Positions 22,001 through 34,999 of a stretch of DNA of 64,000 bases are shown here, one piece after another; the first letter of the stretch is position 1; each line of letters opens with the position of its first letter. The notes under the pieces are model-generated. The model ran no database searches, was not told the DNA's origin, and saw nothing but the letters and a program-made list of their open reading frames with translations. The position numbers and the translations under genes were made by a program. This DNA comes from Sycon ciliatum (taxonomy: Eukaryota > Porifera > Calcarea > Leucosolenida > Sycettidae), in the NCBI RefSeq assembly GCF_964019385.1, contig NC_088643.1, positions 48,102,693 to 48,166,692 on the forward strand, read 5' to 3'.

Positions 22001-22199
22001 ATCTACTCACCTCCCACCGCATGCAGGCGCTGTACCTACGCGGATTGTTCCTGGAGGGTGGTGGCTAGGCGTTCCCCAAATCGGCCGACCAAAGCACTGG
22101 TGGCGTTCCTGCGGACGCGGAAAACTCAGTCTGTGTCACAAGTTTCACGCGAACCGCGATGTTTTTCGCAGACTCTTGTCCTATTATCCCCCCCCCCCC

Positions 22200-25100
22200 C
22201 CTCTCCGATGTATGTCGTACATGTACTAGTATGCACTCCATGGATCCAGTTGCAGAGTGGAGACATCGTCACCACCGGCCTGCATCAGACCAGTCACCTG
22301 GCATTATGGATTATAACGTTAGCCTATGAATCCGTTGATCCCCGAGAAAGATTATAGCCTATAAACAGGGACTCTTCCTCCTACTGGCCCAAGTAAGAAT
22401 CACCTGGGCAAGCCTGGACTGGTCTGCAGTACAATGACGAAGAGGAGAATCACGCTGTGCCAGTTCACCCATCATTCAGTCTTTCTTTAAACATTTTATC
22501 AGCCTAAATATCGCCATTCACAATATCCCTTCTGATCCTTAAAATTGTAATTTGCAGAGAGCCTTGAAGAACGACAACTGTATGTCATGTACATGTAAGG
22601 CCCTTGATACGGCACACGAGCATTATAGACAACTAGTACATAATAGTGTCGAAGGGTACATTGTGCTGGTATTCCTGATACTACTACTGCTAGTACATTG
22701 TAACAACAACGTGGTGATGAAGGGTATGACCTAGGACAGATTCCTCGCTGAGTCCCGCGAAATGTTAGGTGTCGTGTCTGCTCGGTTGCAGACTTCTCAA
22801 CATCACAAGTGTCCACTTGGCGACCTCACGACACCCACCGTCAAATCCACTGCTGCTATTTATACAAGGCGGAATTGAGCGCGTGCTTTGTTTTTGTCGA
22901 ACCATTGAGTGCTTCATCAGTCTGAAGGGACAAGTACTTGACTGCTAATTGCCGCACAATGGACAGATTAGTCCTGGGGTGCATGGGCCAAATTTGTCAC
23001 AGTGATTTCCTTGCCGAGCTCGATCCTGTTTGGCTTACAGGTCTATGGCCACAGGCACGTAGATCTGTTTGGGTTTGAATGATATTTGAACAGGATGAAC
23101 GGCAGCTGGTCGCCTCTTTACTCTTTAGCCGCTCTTGCACTCACAAGCATAGCGCCACTCTATTCTTAAACGTGCGAACACACTCTTGGCCTGAAGTGCT
23201 TGAGGTTCAAGAGAGCGATGAAGTGTCGACCCACGATGGCTACACACGACGTACACTCCTGGCGAAGTGCTACGGTGTACTGCAAAGCCACTTGGATCCT
23301 CCAATGTCGCTCCTTTAACTGCGTGGGATACGACTTCTCTTCTCAAAGTCGAATCCCGCACAGTTGGCGTCAGGGAACGTGCGCACACGAGAGGTGATTG
23401 CGAAAAGCTGACCAGAAGATGGCTCCGTGATACTGATCACCAAGAACCCTTACGCTGGTAGTACTAGTAGTAGTAAGTGTTGTTAGTAGAACCAGCAACA
23501 AGACAATGCACATGTCTGCTCAGTGTCTTAACTCTAGACTAGAATGACTTCTACTCGTAGGCAATGCTGCAGTACTTTAGCGTTCAGCTTCTGCCTACTC
23601 ATCAGAAGTCGACAAGAGCTTGGGTGCGAGGGATCAGCTACCGGGTAGCTAATCCCTCGCAAAGTGTGCGACTTTCCGCATGGCACTCTCCACTTCCTGT
23701 CCCACAACTTATCACCAAACGGAATATTGACACCACACAGTCACTATACTGATTTCCGTCCTCTTGCGAGATACATGTACGTTTTGTGTGGCTACGTCTC
23801 CGAGACCAGTGTCCGGATGATCCCCATGCACAGACTCCATCCACTCTAGTTGCCCTTGGTTCCGTGCACAGTGGCTTGTCTGCCGTCTCTGGTAGACTCG
23901 TCACCCTCTTGCCCTCCCCGTTATCTTTGCACTGTAGATCTACTGTAGGACTGTGCACAAGCCACAAGTGTATATCCGGATAGAAAACCCCCATCTACTG
24001 TTCACACAATGGCATGTACTTGTACAATGCACATGGTGCGGCCTTGGTGGTTCCGACAGGACGAGGTTGGGCAGGGGTCAACCCTACCAATTATTAGAAA
24101 CGAATCAAAATACTTGTACATTATCATGCAGGATGCACTGCTGTGGAATCGACAAGAACAGAGTGCACTCGAGGTGCTGTTTCTTGCTGCTTTAAACTAA
24201 TGCATTCAGCAAATTCCGTCGTGCTGGAGTTAAGCCAGTCATGTACCTGCATCGCAGTCCCCGGCATTGGTGCAAGAACGAACCTCTTTTGTGCCTCATA
24301 CACATGTGCGTGCCGCCAGACAGTGCTCTTTGCCACGCCTAGGTAGTTGCCTTCTCCGAATAGAAACACGAAATATTTTTAAACCGTTTGGCAACTGCAT
24401 CAGCATAAAGTGGTGTACACTTTCGTATTTCATTGCAGCGGTCTTGCGTCAAATGTCCCTACGAGTTGCTGTTAAGAGGATGCCATGTGATCTGTACGGA
24501 CCCTCCCTCAGCTCAATGCCTTGTAGGACGAGCGAAATCAGATCACACAGCAGGTGCACAGGGGAAAAATGCCACCGGCACAATTGGCTCAAGTATACAC
24601 TGTAGTGTAGGCGAAATGGGATTGGAAGGGTTGCTATCCAGAGGAGAGCATAGGCTGTTTGTCCGCGACCTTCCACATTTACCTGATGACCAATGAGGAT
24701 CGAGTCCAGTGAAAAGAATGCCGAATGATCACAAACAACAGATCAACCACCAGTTTACTGCGCGTGTATTTACCATGATTTACTGGCTGGTTGGTCCCTT
24801 GCAGAGGTATTACCTGATTACTGCTCTTACTCGGTACTTGTTCGCATGTACATGTACCTGCATGTAGAATACAATGCATGCAGTTATAATGCACAACACG
24901 CATACTTCTTGTACATCAGCATCAACTCAGGCAAAGACTGTACTGATATGATTCTGAAGGCTAGAAGGCTTTTCCTGAGGCAAAGACTAGCACAAAATCA
25001 TGTAGTACGTTTTACTAAAGACTACAGCACTAGTAGTAGTAGTACTGCAATGTCAAGTAAATCACTACCGTCGTACCGACGCAAACGGAAGTGCAGTACA

Positions 25101-26339
25101 TGCGTCACCATCCTAAGCACCACTGGCACTGAGCAGGTTTCAGCCAGGGTGGTGGACAAACACCAATAGTACTGGCAATAGCAATGGCTTTCCGAAAGTG
25201 TGTAGCTACTAGCTTACTACATACTACATACAGTTACTAGTAGACACTTTACACGACGGCTGAGGACTACCCACTACCAACAATATGCAATCTTAGACTT
25301 GCATGCACTTATGCATATTCCCCATTGGACCGAATACCACCCGCAAACTACATGACTGTATTAGGCATTTTCATGTTGTCAGTAAACTTAGCATACGAGC
25401 TTCTATGGATGCTTTCCCAGTGACCGTCACACTGCACAAGAGAGAGAGTAGCACATGTACATGTACATTTCGTCTCCGTTCTCGAGAAAACTCACGATGC
25501 TTCTCCCTATGGTTTTTGCAAAAATTTGGGTGTGTGCTCTTCTCTACCCACTTTGTTTTTAGGCTGAGCAGATGCTCTGTTTTTACTGCCCTCGACACTG
25601 TAATCTCAGTCCCAGGGAATTCGCGGCACTTAGACCGACCGGCGATAGTACAGCTAGTTGCAAACTGCTAGGACTGTACACATCCATTGCGAACACACTC
25701 TACATGACTGTATATTCACCCTGCCTATGGTCCACGGTCCACGGTCCACGGTGCATGCAGTCATGTGCATGTGCATGTACATGTACGTACTATAATCGTG
25801 AGCAACGGTTTCACGTTCATGGCTAATCAAAATAACATACACACTGCGATGATGCACTGACCCGGGCCATCTACATGATTGTGTACATGTGAGTCTGTCA
25901 GAAGAGCTCCACACCATCCATCCCCAGGCGAGCAGCGGAGATTACCCTTCCTTCCTAGCGGTTTGCCCATTCCGTTGCGGTTTTAGATAGCCGAACACCT
26001 GTAAACCAATGCTACATTCTTCACACAGTTTGTAGAAAACATTCTACCGTATATTAATTAAAGAACCTAATGCGGACTTCACGTTTTTCCTTGCACTTCG
26101 TCTTTGCAGCTCTCACGCGCAGTCAGCTGAAAGCAGTCAACTGTAAACTACACCCAATATAGGCTAATGCAGCAGAACACACGTATACATGTACTTTTAC
26201 ATACGTTCCTATGACCATTGCTGCCAATAAGCGTAGGAATCTCACTGCTAAATTCTTTGAAATCGTCCACGTACACAAACCATGCAGCAAACCCTGAAGC
26301 AAACAGCTTCCGTGGCATCTACATGTACATACATATTGT
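22200..26339. other. Gene-poor, ACATGT-rich sequence
   Basis: No convincing exon. The stretch holds many ACATGTACATGT-type palindromes, TAGTAG runs, a C run at 22190-22201, and a triple GGTCCAC repeat at about 25731-25751. Open frames up to 118 codons occur on both strands without domains. Confidence 0.5.
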
Positions 26340-26341
26340 TA

Positions 26342-26522
26342 CCGTATTTTCCGGAGTATAGTGCGCACTTTAGATGTGCTATTTTAGGCCCTAAATCGCA
26401 GGTGCGCACTATGCTCCGAATGTGAAATGCATGTACTTCATTGAAGATTGATGTGCGAAACCCCAATGAAGATTGGGGGTGCGCGTTATACAAAGGTGCG
26501 CACTATACTCCGAAAAATACGG
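26342..26522. mobile_element. MITE with TA target site and 25-30-bp inverted repeats
   Basis: CCGTATTTTCCGGAGTATAG is mirrored as CTATACTCCGAAAAATACGG, with TA on both sides. An internal partial repeat GTGCGCACTATGCTCCG lies at about 26402. Non-coding. This end sequence closely resembles a common animal Tc1/mariner-type miniature element. Confidence 0.8.
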
Positions 26523-27544
26523 TAGATTGTTTATCTAATACTAGTTTTGAACTACATGTAGTATTGGGTTATAATTATAATATGTACATACATGTACATG
26601 TATACATGTATGTACAATCATGTACATTGCATGATTGTGTAGCACTAGCAACCACACACGAAAAAGAAGTGAGAAATCTGAAGCACAAACGCCAAGGTGA
26701 AGCTGCTGCTACATGTAAGTATGTTTGTGCAGGGGGTGGCGAAGCATTCAGACAATCCCAGGATATCGGCCTGACAATTACCACCCCTAACGGCCTAAGT
26801 GAATCGCCGCATCTGTATAGAGTGCGAGGGATGCGGCAGTCCACAAAGCCCTTAGCATTCAGATCTACTCTTGCCAGTGTTGGCACCTTGATGTCGAACT
26901 ATTTTAGCAGATATGAAAAGCAACGGTTGCTGGATTGTCTAACAGTTATGGATGCACAAGTGCTGGATCCGCTGTATATCCGCTGTGTCTATCAACTAAT
27001 ACATTTTCTGTGCTGTAACGCCACAAACGGTACTATTAAATACTAAGTAACAACTAGCCGCTTCTTGCATTGGGACTGTAAGCAGTAGTCACCTATGATC
27101 GGTAGGGTTGATCGAGAAGGCACTCGGCCGACCGACCGATCGCAACCAGTATGGCATCCTGAAGGATAATCATGTGTGTATTGTGTACATGTACATATTA
27201 AATATAATTATACATGTACAGTGCAACCACAACTACAGGGTGGTCACTTCTACAGTACTTGTCAGTAGTATTCGAGCTCGCAGTCAGGGCCTGACAGAGG
27301 GTACAACACCCGACAACAAACGGTCGCGACTACAATCATAGTCATTGTACATGTACATTGTACATTGTATATTTGTGATACCCAATGCCCACTGACTGGG
27401 CAAGGCTGCATCTGGGCATTTTCTCCCTGCCACCACTCATCAGGCATCTTTCGCCCAGGTCGGAATAACGTTAGCGCTGTGGCAGCAGTGCCCATCCGAC
27501 CCAACACTGTTGGGTGATTTCAGAAATACAGACTAATAATTGTC

Positions 27545-27610
27545 ATGGCTGCATTGTGGAGCAGACCGCAACTCAAGCGACTCGTCGGCAGTGTTCCTGT
27601 CATCTTGGAC
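27545..27610 (+). CDS. Possible first coding exon
   Basis: An ATG at 27545 is followed by 22 codons (MAALWSRPQLKRLVGSVPVI...) and a consensus donor GAC|GTGAGC at 27611. The short basic-hydrophobic start could be a mitochondrial or membrane leader. No downstream exon was identified, so this remains a guess. Confidence 0.18.
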
Positions 27611-27619
27611 GTGAGCGAT

Positions 27620-29187
27620 TGTTCCGCCGACGGAGCACGAACGGAATTTTGTAGCCGCCTCTCTCTGATCAGGCACTAGCTAGCCGCCCCTAGCCTAGGC
27701 AAACGTGCCGACGCTCAGTCTGACAGATAAGAGCGACTCACTCTCTCACACTCAAGTCTCCTGTTACAGCAAGCCACAGAGCCATACACACTTTCAGTAT
27801 TGCTGTACACGCTCGGCGTCTTGGTCGCTATCAGAAGGACCTGTGCACATCCTCCCATTGGATTCTTATCATTGCGAGTTTACGTTTTAATGATGGACCA
27901 TCGGCACAGGGATGTAGGGCGGAACATACAATGACTATGTACACTGTAGATGCTTCACTTCGGACTCAGGTTTCAATCAGAGCTGAATTATGCATTATTT
28001 ATGGATAGTGGGCGATGTCCAGGCCTGCTCGCGAGCCCATCGTGCACATGCACAGGCGAGAATGAAAGTAATGCGGCCGTCATATCACCGGTACACCATG
28101 GTACACTGACTGTGTCTGTGTCAGCGTCACTGCGTCAATGCGTCATCAGGGCTATCGCATAGCTAATCTCACATTCACAATCACATCGGTCCAGTGCATA
28201 ATTTGTCAATGATTATGACTGTATTGTTACGTGGTCCCCAGTGCAGCTAGCAAGTAGCATTGCATTCAGTGCCAGTGGTCTTGCAATGCATGCTTCTCCT
28301 ATTAGTATTACTACAGTGACTGAGTCAGTGAGTGTAGTGAGACGTCGCGCCGGTATCCGGCAGTCGGAACTCTGCCAAGTAGTAGATCTACCAGGACAGG
28401 TACGGGTACAGAGCTAGACTTGAGGCATTCATTCGCTTTTGCTTCTCCAGCCTTGCATCCGGGTAGCAGGCTAGCACACAGTACACTAGTTCTACATGTA
28501 CGATTAGCTTCGGAGGTTACTTTTCATCTCTAACTCGTAGATCTACTTGCAACTAACCTATTACTTGCAAGTGCTGCAATGACTTGCTAGACACACAACA
28601 TGAACATGACGCATGTACATGTATGCACTAGTGCTTGAAGCCGACCTACACTACAGGTACAGTCATGTTCATGTACAATAATATTGTGCTACGCTCGAAG
28701 TTAAGGTTTACGGGCCTGATGGTCAAGTCAGTGCATGCACATTCGTGCCTTGTAGGGTGGAGGCTATTCAGTAAAGAGTAAGAGTCAGAGCTTACTGAAA
28801 TGTCACCATTGCGTACGAGCACACGCAACTGAACCACCGAGCAGAATGTCCAACACAGGTACACCATAAATCCCCATAATACAAGTAGTTATACCTGCAC
28901 GTATAAAAGTAACGTTAGTGACTTTCAACGCACATCGTATAGTTGGCTGCGACCAAGCGGAGGCAAGTAACGTACATGTAATGATGTAGATAGTCGGGTT
29001 GCTAGAAAGCACGTACATGTGTGCTACGGGACCAGTATTACACTTGCGCCTTCCCCAGCTTGTTACCTTTACTAAAGTACTTGACTAACTCTACACAAAA
29101 CTGCCGGCAAACATTGGTGTGCGGGGGACACCTTTGCCCCTGGCCATCATCCAATGATTATGTACTGTGTACATGGTTACACCTGCA

Positions 29188-29270
<83 letters not shown>

Positions 29271-31980
29271 CTAGCAGAACTGGTCGCGGTATCTGATTGT
29301 CAATAGGAAATCACTTGACCGCAACACAACCACTTCATCGGCGGAAACCAACGCCGCTACTCGACTCTACAGTAGAGACTCAACAGTCAAAAGCAACAAG
29401 GACGGTAATCTCAGCTTTGTCTCCAGCTAGTCCCGTAGTGGAGAGCTATGCGTTGGCCTAGGGCAACGGAGCAAAAGATTCATGTACGGTAATCCAAAAA
29501 GTAGAGAAGTAAGTAATGATATACTTTGTTGGTTCACCCACCCTACCACATTCCCAGCCTAGCCACCCCTAGCCCCTAAACTATAGCCGCCAAGGCCCTG
29601 AAGTAACTAGTTAGTTACTAAGGCCTCCTCTTACTGTCTTAGAAGTAAGAGCGTCTGCTACTTCACCATCCGCACAACTAAGTAGTTGTTACTTACAATC
29701 ATGCAAGGTTCAGCTGGTGACATGCACTACCCCCGTCCTACTTGCACCTACAATGTAGTCCTTGCATAAGCTGCAGCATGGCAGCATAACCATGATGACT
29801 CAGCGCCTCCACAAAAGGATCGCCGGGCTAAGACGCACCACGTGGTGGCAGTAATCACCGCGCGGTTGCGCGCACTGCTGGCAGCATAATAGCATATGCA
29901 TACCACAGCATGCCGCCGTATCATTGGCATTGCTGTGCAGCGCAGGGCTTCCGCTGTTAGCCGACCATGTCGAAGCGCCTGCTTGCAGCTTGGCCTGGCC
30001 CTGGCCTGCCGTATACGTAGTCTGTAGGCCCTGGCCTGGGTCCACCTGACTCCTGAGCCCCAGGCTAGGACTAGGACTAGGTCTAGACTAGGACTCAGGT
30101 CAGGAGTCAGTACTCAGTCAGTGTCAGTAGGAGCTTCACTGACCATGCCAGTGACTGGTGACCACCACTGCTGCGCTGACGTGCTGACTGCTCATAGATC
30201 TACGTCTGGTATCTCGACTACATGTAGACGTCGGTTAAACGGACATGATGGCTGATATGGCCATGGCCTGTACGGCTGTAGTGTAGGCACGGTACGTACC
30301 AAAGATGTCCATACATTTTGAATGATTCACAAACTCAGTGCATTGTACATCCAGTGCATACAACAGTTACTGTAGTACTGACTCTGATAACACCGACCGA
30401 GCGGTTACATTCCTGATTTGATCACGTGCACTGTCGCGTGATTATTGCATTGGAAATCAGCGTACACGTGCGGGTTGGTGAGACATCCGGTTCGTTCACG
30501 TGATCCTACTGGCACTGACAGGCTGCACCGTAGGCTGTAGGCTTGTACTAGTTGTAGCACGACTGAGTTTTCCGACTTGCCTAAAGACAAAAACTTAAAG
30601 TTAAAGTAAAAAGTATGAACTAGCTCAGTGATCATCATGAATACTAGTTGTAGTAGGCGAGATCGTAACCACATGCCCATGATGACAAGTATGAGTATGA
30701 CAAGTATGACAAGTATGACTAGTATGAGTATGAGTATGAGCACAGTCATGCAAAACTGCCAAAAGGTGAAGTAAGTAAATTTTATAAAAGCGACCACTAC
30801 AAAGTACAATGACGTGTAGACTTGTAGTCATCATGGTTTGTTCAGAGACCCACAGTCATAATCATTACATCAGTCATCAGTGAATAATGGCAAGAAGGCA
30901 TATTATGATATTCAGCGAAAGGAGAAAGGAAAATCGAAGTAAGAGAGCTAGAGGAGTTCAACCAGTATTGGCAGTAATGCTAGTAGTACCACCGTCACTA
31001 CGGTTACGTCATTGAACATGACATGATGTACATGTACATGTACATGTACGTTTCACTCACCTTCCCCTCGTTGTTTGGTCCATGAAGTTCATAGTGAACC
31101 TTCCGAGATGGAAAGCTTTTGGTTTGCGCATTAGAGATGTACATGTATTCGAACAAAATGTACACGCGCATACTGTACAATCATACATTTATATGGAAGT
31201 ACTGAAACCTTCATAAACTCTATGAACATGACTGTAGTGTACACGTACTGTATTCCATCCACGGTCGACGGCAAAAAGCCAGGTGACGCTGACCCAGGCG
31301 GAGCTGATGTACACCATGAGGTTTTTGAGGCTACGTTTACCCAAGGAGCGAAGCACGTACATGTACATGTACATGTACATTGTATTCAGAAACTGAGTCC
31401 ACCTGGCTGTCAGACTCTACAACTCTACATTGTACATAGAAATTGTCTCCTGGCAGATTCATGTATTATAAACAAGTAACAGTTTGTAGTATGCTCTTAA
31501 AAAAATCCAGAATTTTGCATCCAATCACGGTAGCTGGGATGGGAACATGCACCATATTTTACAATGTACGAGCGCACGAGGTACATGTACTGTACATGTA
31601 TGGCTGAGTAAGAAAAAAAAGTTTACCGGATTCGCGGCCGCATCACCTGACGTGTTTAGTAACACATCAATCAATCAAGCAAAGATACAAGGCATACTTG
31701 GCCTTGTTGTCGAGAATTGGCAGAGCCTTCCTCATGAAGCCAAGACGTTGGTGATCACGGTTAAATGCATTCGCATCGGCGGGCCACTACTTCGCCCATA
31801 TATCCTCGGCTGAGTTACCGAAGTAAAACTAGCCTACTTCCTGGTGGTGACAGTCAATTTTTTTCTTCAGACTTTTCCCTTTTCCATTCTCTCAACTAGT
31901 GAATATTTTATACTTATTTAGAGCTCCCCGCGCATTACTACTATTAGCTTGTGCGTGAAGTGTGTGGGTACAGTGATGGC
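27620..31980. other. Gene-poor, palindrome-rich sequence
   Basis: No supported gene. Contents include a (CA)n array at 29190-29269, a degenerate 10-bp ATGACAAGT-type tandem at 30678-30742, CTAGGACTAGG-type tandem words at 30064-30095, and ACATGTACATGT runs at 31026-31050 and 31357-31380. Confidence 0.5.
29190..29269. repeat. (CA)n microsatellite
   Basis: About 39 uninterrupted CA dinucleotides. Confidence 0.97.
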
Positions 31981-31981
31981 C

Positions 31982-32140
31982 GCGTCCCACCACTGCACCA
32001 GCCTATGGCCTATGTAGTTTCACAGCAAGCGTGAGTTTCGAAGTCAGAAGAAAGTAAGTGTTGAACGGTCTCTGCTTGGATGACAGCTACACCATAGGCA
32101 TAGCTCAGTGCCGACAGTGGTTAGACTTAGAGCATGGCTG
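31982..32140 (+). repeat. Direct repeat, copy 1
   Basis: A block of 159 bp starting GCGTCCCACCACTGCACCAG and ending GAGCATGGCTG recurs almost unchanged at 32673-32831. The pair brackets a family-A MITE. Confidence 0.93.
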
Positions 32141-32177
32141 GCCTCAAGCGAAGATCCCGGGTGGAGAGTCAGCGATT

Positions 32178-32507
32178 AATTTATAAGAAGAAAAGAGGAC
32201 TATATTTTAAAAGAGCTGCAAGTTAGTTTAAAATACGCTATAATATGCACTAAGACCATCAGTTACTTTTAAACTTACTTTACAATCACCATGATAGCAT
32301 TGCACGACACTGACCAACGCCACGGTACTGACGTTCTAGAGCCCATTGCCAGATAGGTGTAGAACGTCAGTACCATTGATCAGTGTCGTGCAATGTTATC
32401 GGATGAGACTCAGAGCTGATTGTAAAGTAACTGATGGTGTTAGTGGTCCTGGATATTATAGCGTAACTTCTTGTAACTCTTTGGTCCTCTTTTCTTCTTA
32501 CAAAATG
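32178..32507. mobile_element. MITE with long inverted arms, family A copy 2
   Basis: The outer ends TAAGAAGAAAAGAGG are mirrored as CCTCTTTTCTTCTTA. Subterminal words (ACGCTATAAT, GATAGCATTGCACGACACTG, TACTGACGTTCTA) match the copy at 13416-13742 and are themselves inverted about the centre near 32345. Non-coding. Confidence 0.8.
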
Positions 32508-32672
32508 AAACTACAGTCTACCAATTATTAACATGCCTCGGTAAATCGGTGCTTTAGAGCACGGGTCTCTGCACCAGAGGTCAAATAACTGGAAAACTTG
32601 ATGTGGATGCCAGTCCTCAAACGTACGATTGAAATCGAGAGAATTATCCTTTCTACCCAGCGTGTTTGGTAA

Positions 32673-32831
32673 GCGTCCCACCACTGCACCAGCCTATGGC
32701 CTATGTAGTTTCACAGCAAGCGTGAGTTTCGAAGTCTGAAGAAAGTAAGTGTTGAACGGTCTCTGCTTGGATGACAGCTACACCATAGGCATAGCTCAGT
32801 GCCGACAGTGGTTAGACTTAGAGCATGGCTG
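32673..32831 (+). repeat. Direct repeat, copy 2
   Basis: Second copy of the 159-bp block at 31982, differing by about one base (GAAGTCTGAAG against GAAGTCAGAAG). Confidence 0.93.
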
Positions 32832-33193
32832 TTTCAGCGCCCATGCAGCCTCCACACTACTAGCACTCAGAGTCTTTGACCAGTACACACCGCGGCAGGC
32901 TACACACAGATCACAATTTTAAAATGTTAAAGTCTTCTTCCTCCAAGACTCGCAATACTGGGAAGATCAATCCAGAATTTCACATTGATAACAATATCAA
33001 AAGGCAAGGAAGCTGTCTCTCCTTGTGTGGTGTTAAGTCAGAATGAATATCACTGAGTACAATTGGAGCTTTGAGCACCAGTGTAAGTACCGGCTCAACA
33101 TCATAATCTTAAAACTATGAACAACATAGAATAATACAGAAACCTTCAAAGGGTTGCTCAAACGTTTCTCGGTGTTTAAATTCCAGTTATAAA

Positions 33194-34999
33194 TCATTCA
33201 AATGATACAGGAAACACGCCTGTTTCTGCCATTTCCGCGAGGTGGATTAGTTCCTCTGCACCTGGCACAAGATCTCGGATTGGAGCCCACATGGAGGAAG
33301 TATGTCTGGACTCGTAGTAGACAGGAGACCTGAACTGGAGCGGTCTATTCGAGTCGCAAGAGTACTCTTCCGCTGATACGGCCGTTGAGGGAGACAGCGG
33401 TGGCGTTTCTGTGTTTTCGGCTACGTAGGGAGGATGTGCGCAGTGCAAGTCTTCACTCAATGGTTTCTGGAGGTCGTCATTAGGTGTTAGAGCTGCAGTG
33501 CAATTCTGCTGGTGCTTGTCGACTGTTTCGTTGCCATCCTGTCCGTTGTCTGCGATATGCTGGGCTAGCTTTTCACGCAACAGTGCAGTATCATCTGACG
33601 TCAATGATGTTGTTTCAGAGTCGGACGGCAATGACTCTGGTGTGTTGAAGTCCCTCGCAATATCCAGGTCATCGCCTGGCAAGGCTTGTGGTTGCTGCAC
33701 TGTGTAACTGGATACACTGCTGGATGTCTTGCCCGGTGGCTTGCTGGATGCACTGCGAGCAGATTGAGAGCAGACAGTCGCGGCTGCTGCATTGCGTTGG
33801 GGTAAGCTTGGCTGAAGAATACAGCGGCGTTTCAAATCGGGTATCAACGGCTCCTGGTGAACGTTTGGTCTTGCTCGTCCGGCTGGTTTCTTGCTACCTG
33901 ATCTCCTTGCTGTGTCTCTTGATCTAGAGTGTGCCACAGGCTTCTTAGAGACAAGCTCAACCATTGGCTCAAGCTTGACTGGCTTCTTCTTAGGCCGGTA
34001 CTTGTAATCAGGGTACTTCGCCTGATGTTCAATCTTCTCTCTTTTAGCCATATCGTAAAAGGGCTTCTTCTCGTCTTCCGTCTTTGACTTCCACACCCGT
34101 CCCAAGTCCTTGCTTATCTCGGCGTTGTGCAGTTTGGGGTTTTTGGCCATCCTCTCTTTCCGCTCCAAGGATGACCAAACCATAAACGCATTCTTTGGTC
34201 GCTTGACGTGCTCGGCTGCTGCACCTTTGATCTTTCGCCTGCGTTCCCCTGGAGCATGCAACTGCTGTAGCTGGTGTTGCTGCTGCTGCTTCGCTTGTTG
34301 GACACTGATACATGTAGACGATTTCATTATTCTGGACATTGGTGTGAAGTTGGTGGTGCTCTGCGTGCTGGCGGCTGGTGCTGCCAGTCTTGAGTTTCGG
34401 GTCTTCTTCTTTACAACTGTTCCTGGCCTGGGGTAGGAATCATCGGATTCGGTACCGCTGCTGGTGCTGCTTTCGCTGCTAAGATCGCCAGTGGTGACGC
34501 TGCTGTCGCTGCTTTGGCCACTGCTTTTGACGCTGCTATTGCCGTCGCTGCTTTGGCCACTGCTTTTGATGCTGCTATTGCTGTCGCTGCTTTGACCACT
34601 GCTTTTGACGCTGCTATTGCTGTTGCTCACAATAACGTTACTGCTGTTGTCCTGGCTACTTCTCCTGCTGCGGGCCCGGAGTCTGAGATGATAGTCGCTA
34701 AGCGGAAGTTGACTAGCAGCAGTGTCGGATTCAAGTTGACTAGGCCTAGGGATGTCGGATTCTGAATCTGAGGATTCCGTGTCGCTGCTATCACTGCTAC
34801 TGCTTCCAGACGAACTAGATGAACTAGATGAGCTACTGCCAGAAGAACGGCTGCCATATGAACTTCTGCCGGATGAGCTGCTGCCATACGGACTGCTGCT
34901 AGTGGAGGATTCCGTATCTGTCCTCTTCCTCTTACGTGCATAAGATTCCAGAATGCACAGGCAAGAAAAACTTAGGGAATCCGAGCCGTCACTCATCAT
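33194..34999 (-). CDS. Sox-family HMG-box transcription factor
   Basis: An intronless 601-residue frame. The start is the first of two ATGs; an in-frame TGA lies 15 bases upstream, so the N-terminus is complete unless spliced. Residues 20-26 carry a basic ARKRKR signal. Residues 31-180 are Ser-rich and acidic, with three 13-residue repeats ([13 protein letters not shown] type) at 128-166. A Gln run lies at 238-246. The HMG box spans about 264-338 with the Sox signature RPKNAFMVW, then [14 protein letters not shown] and [11 protein letters not shown]. The box bends DNA by minor-groove binding at ACAAAG-like sites in the nucleus, and the intercalating Phe-Met pair is retained. The usual RPMNAFMVW Met is Lys here. 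HNAEIS and [10 protein letters not shown] recall SoxC, but the branch is too long to assign by eye. The C-terminal 260 residues are Ser/Pro-rich and end in an acidic-hydrophobic segment ([20 protein letters not shown]), a possible activation domain. Confidence 0.93.
   Translation of the reverse strand: MMSDGSDSLSFSCLCILESYARKRKRTDTESSTSSSPYGSSSSGRSSYGSRSSGSSSSSSSSSSGSSSSDSSDTESSDSESDIPRPSQLESDTAASQLPLSDYHLRLRARSRRSSQDNSSNVIVSNSNSSVKSSGQSSDSNSSIKSSGQSSDGNSSVKSSGQSSDSSVTTGDLSSESSTSSGTESDDSYPRPGTVVKKKTRNSRLAAPAASTQSTTNFTPMSRIMKSSTCISVQQAKQQQQHQLQQLHAPGERRRKIKGAAAEHVKRPKNAFMVWSSLERKERMAKNPKLHNAEISKDLGRVWKSKTEDEKKPFYDMAKREKIEHQAKYPDYKYRPKKKPVKLEPMVELVSKKPVAHSRSRDTARRSGSKKPAGRARPNVHQEPLIPDLKRRCILQPSLPQRNAAAATVCSQSARSASSKPPGKTSSSVSSYTVQQPQALPGDDLDIARDFNTPESLPSDSETTSLTSDDTALLREKLAQHIADNGQDGNETVDKHQQNCTAALTPNDDLQKPLSEDLHCAHPPYVAENTETPPLSPSTAVSAEEYSCDSNRPLQFRSPVYYESRHTSSMWAPIRDLVPGAEELIHLAEMAETGVFPVSFE
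34502..34618 (-). repeat. In-frame 39-bp minisatellite in the Sox gene
   Basis: Three tandem 39-bp units encode [13 protein letters not shown]-like peptides (residues 128-166). Because the unit is 13 codons, copy-number change would keep the frame. Confidence 0.85.

Noticed and set aside
22895-22930. Possible minus-strand hammerhead (CTGATGAAGCACTC...)
   Set aside because: The second core reads GACA instead of GAAA and the stem II strands are not complementary.
26441-27046. 201-codon frame
   Set aside because: It begins inside a TA-flanked MITE, passes through an ACATGT palindrome run and has no domain.
34044-34943. Plus- and alternate-frame Ala/Ser/Leu-rich proteins over the Sox gene
   Set aside because: They are shadows of the Ser-rich coding repeats of the Sox frame.
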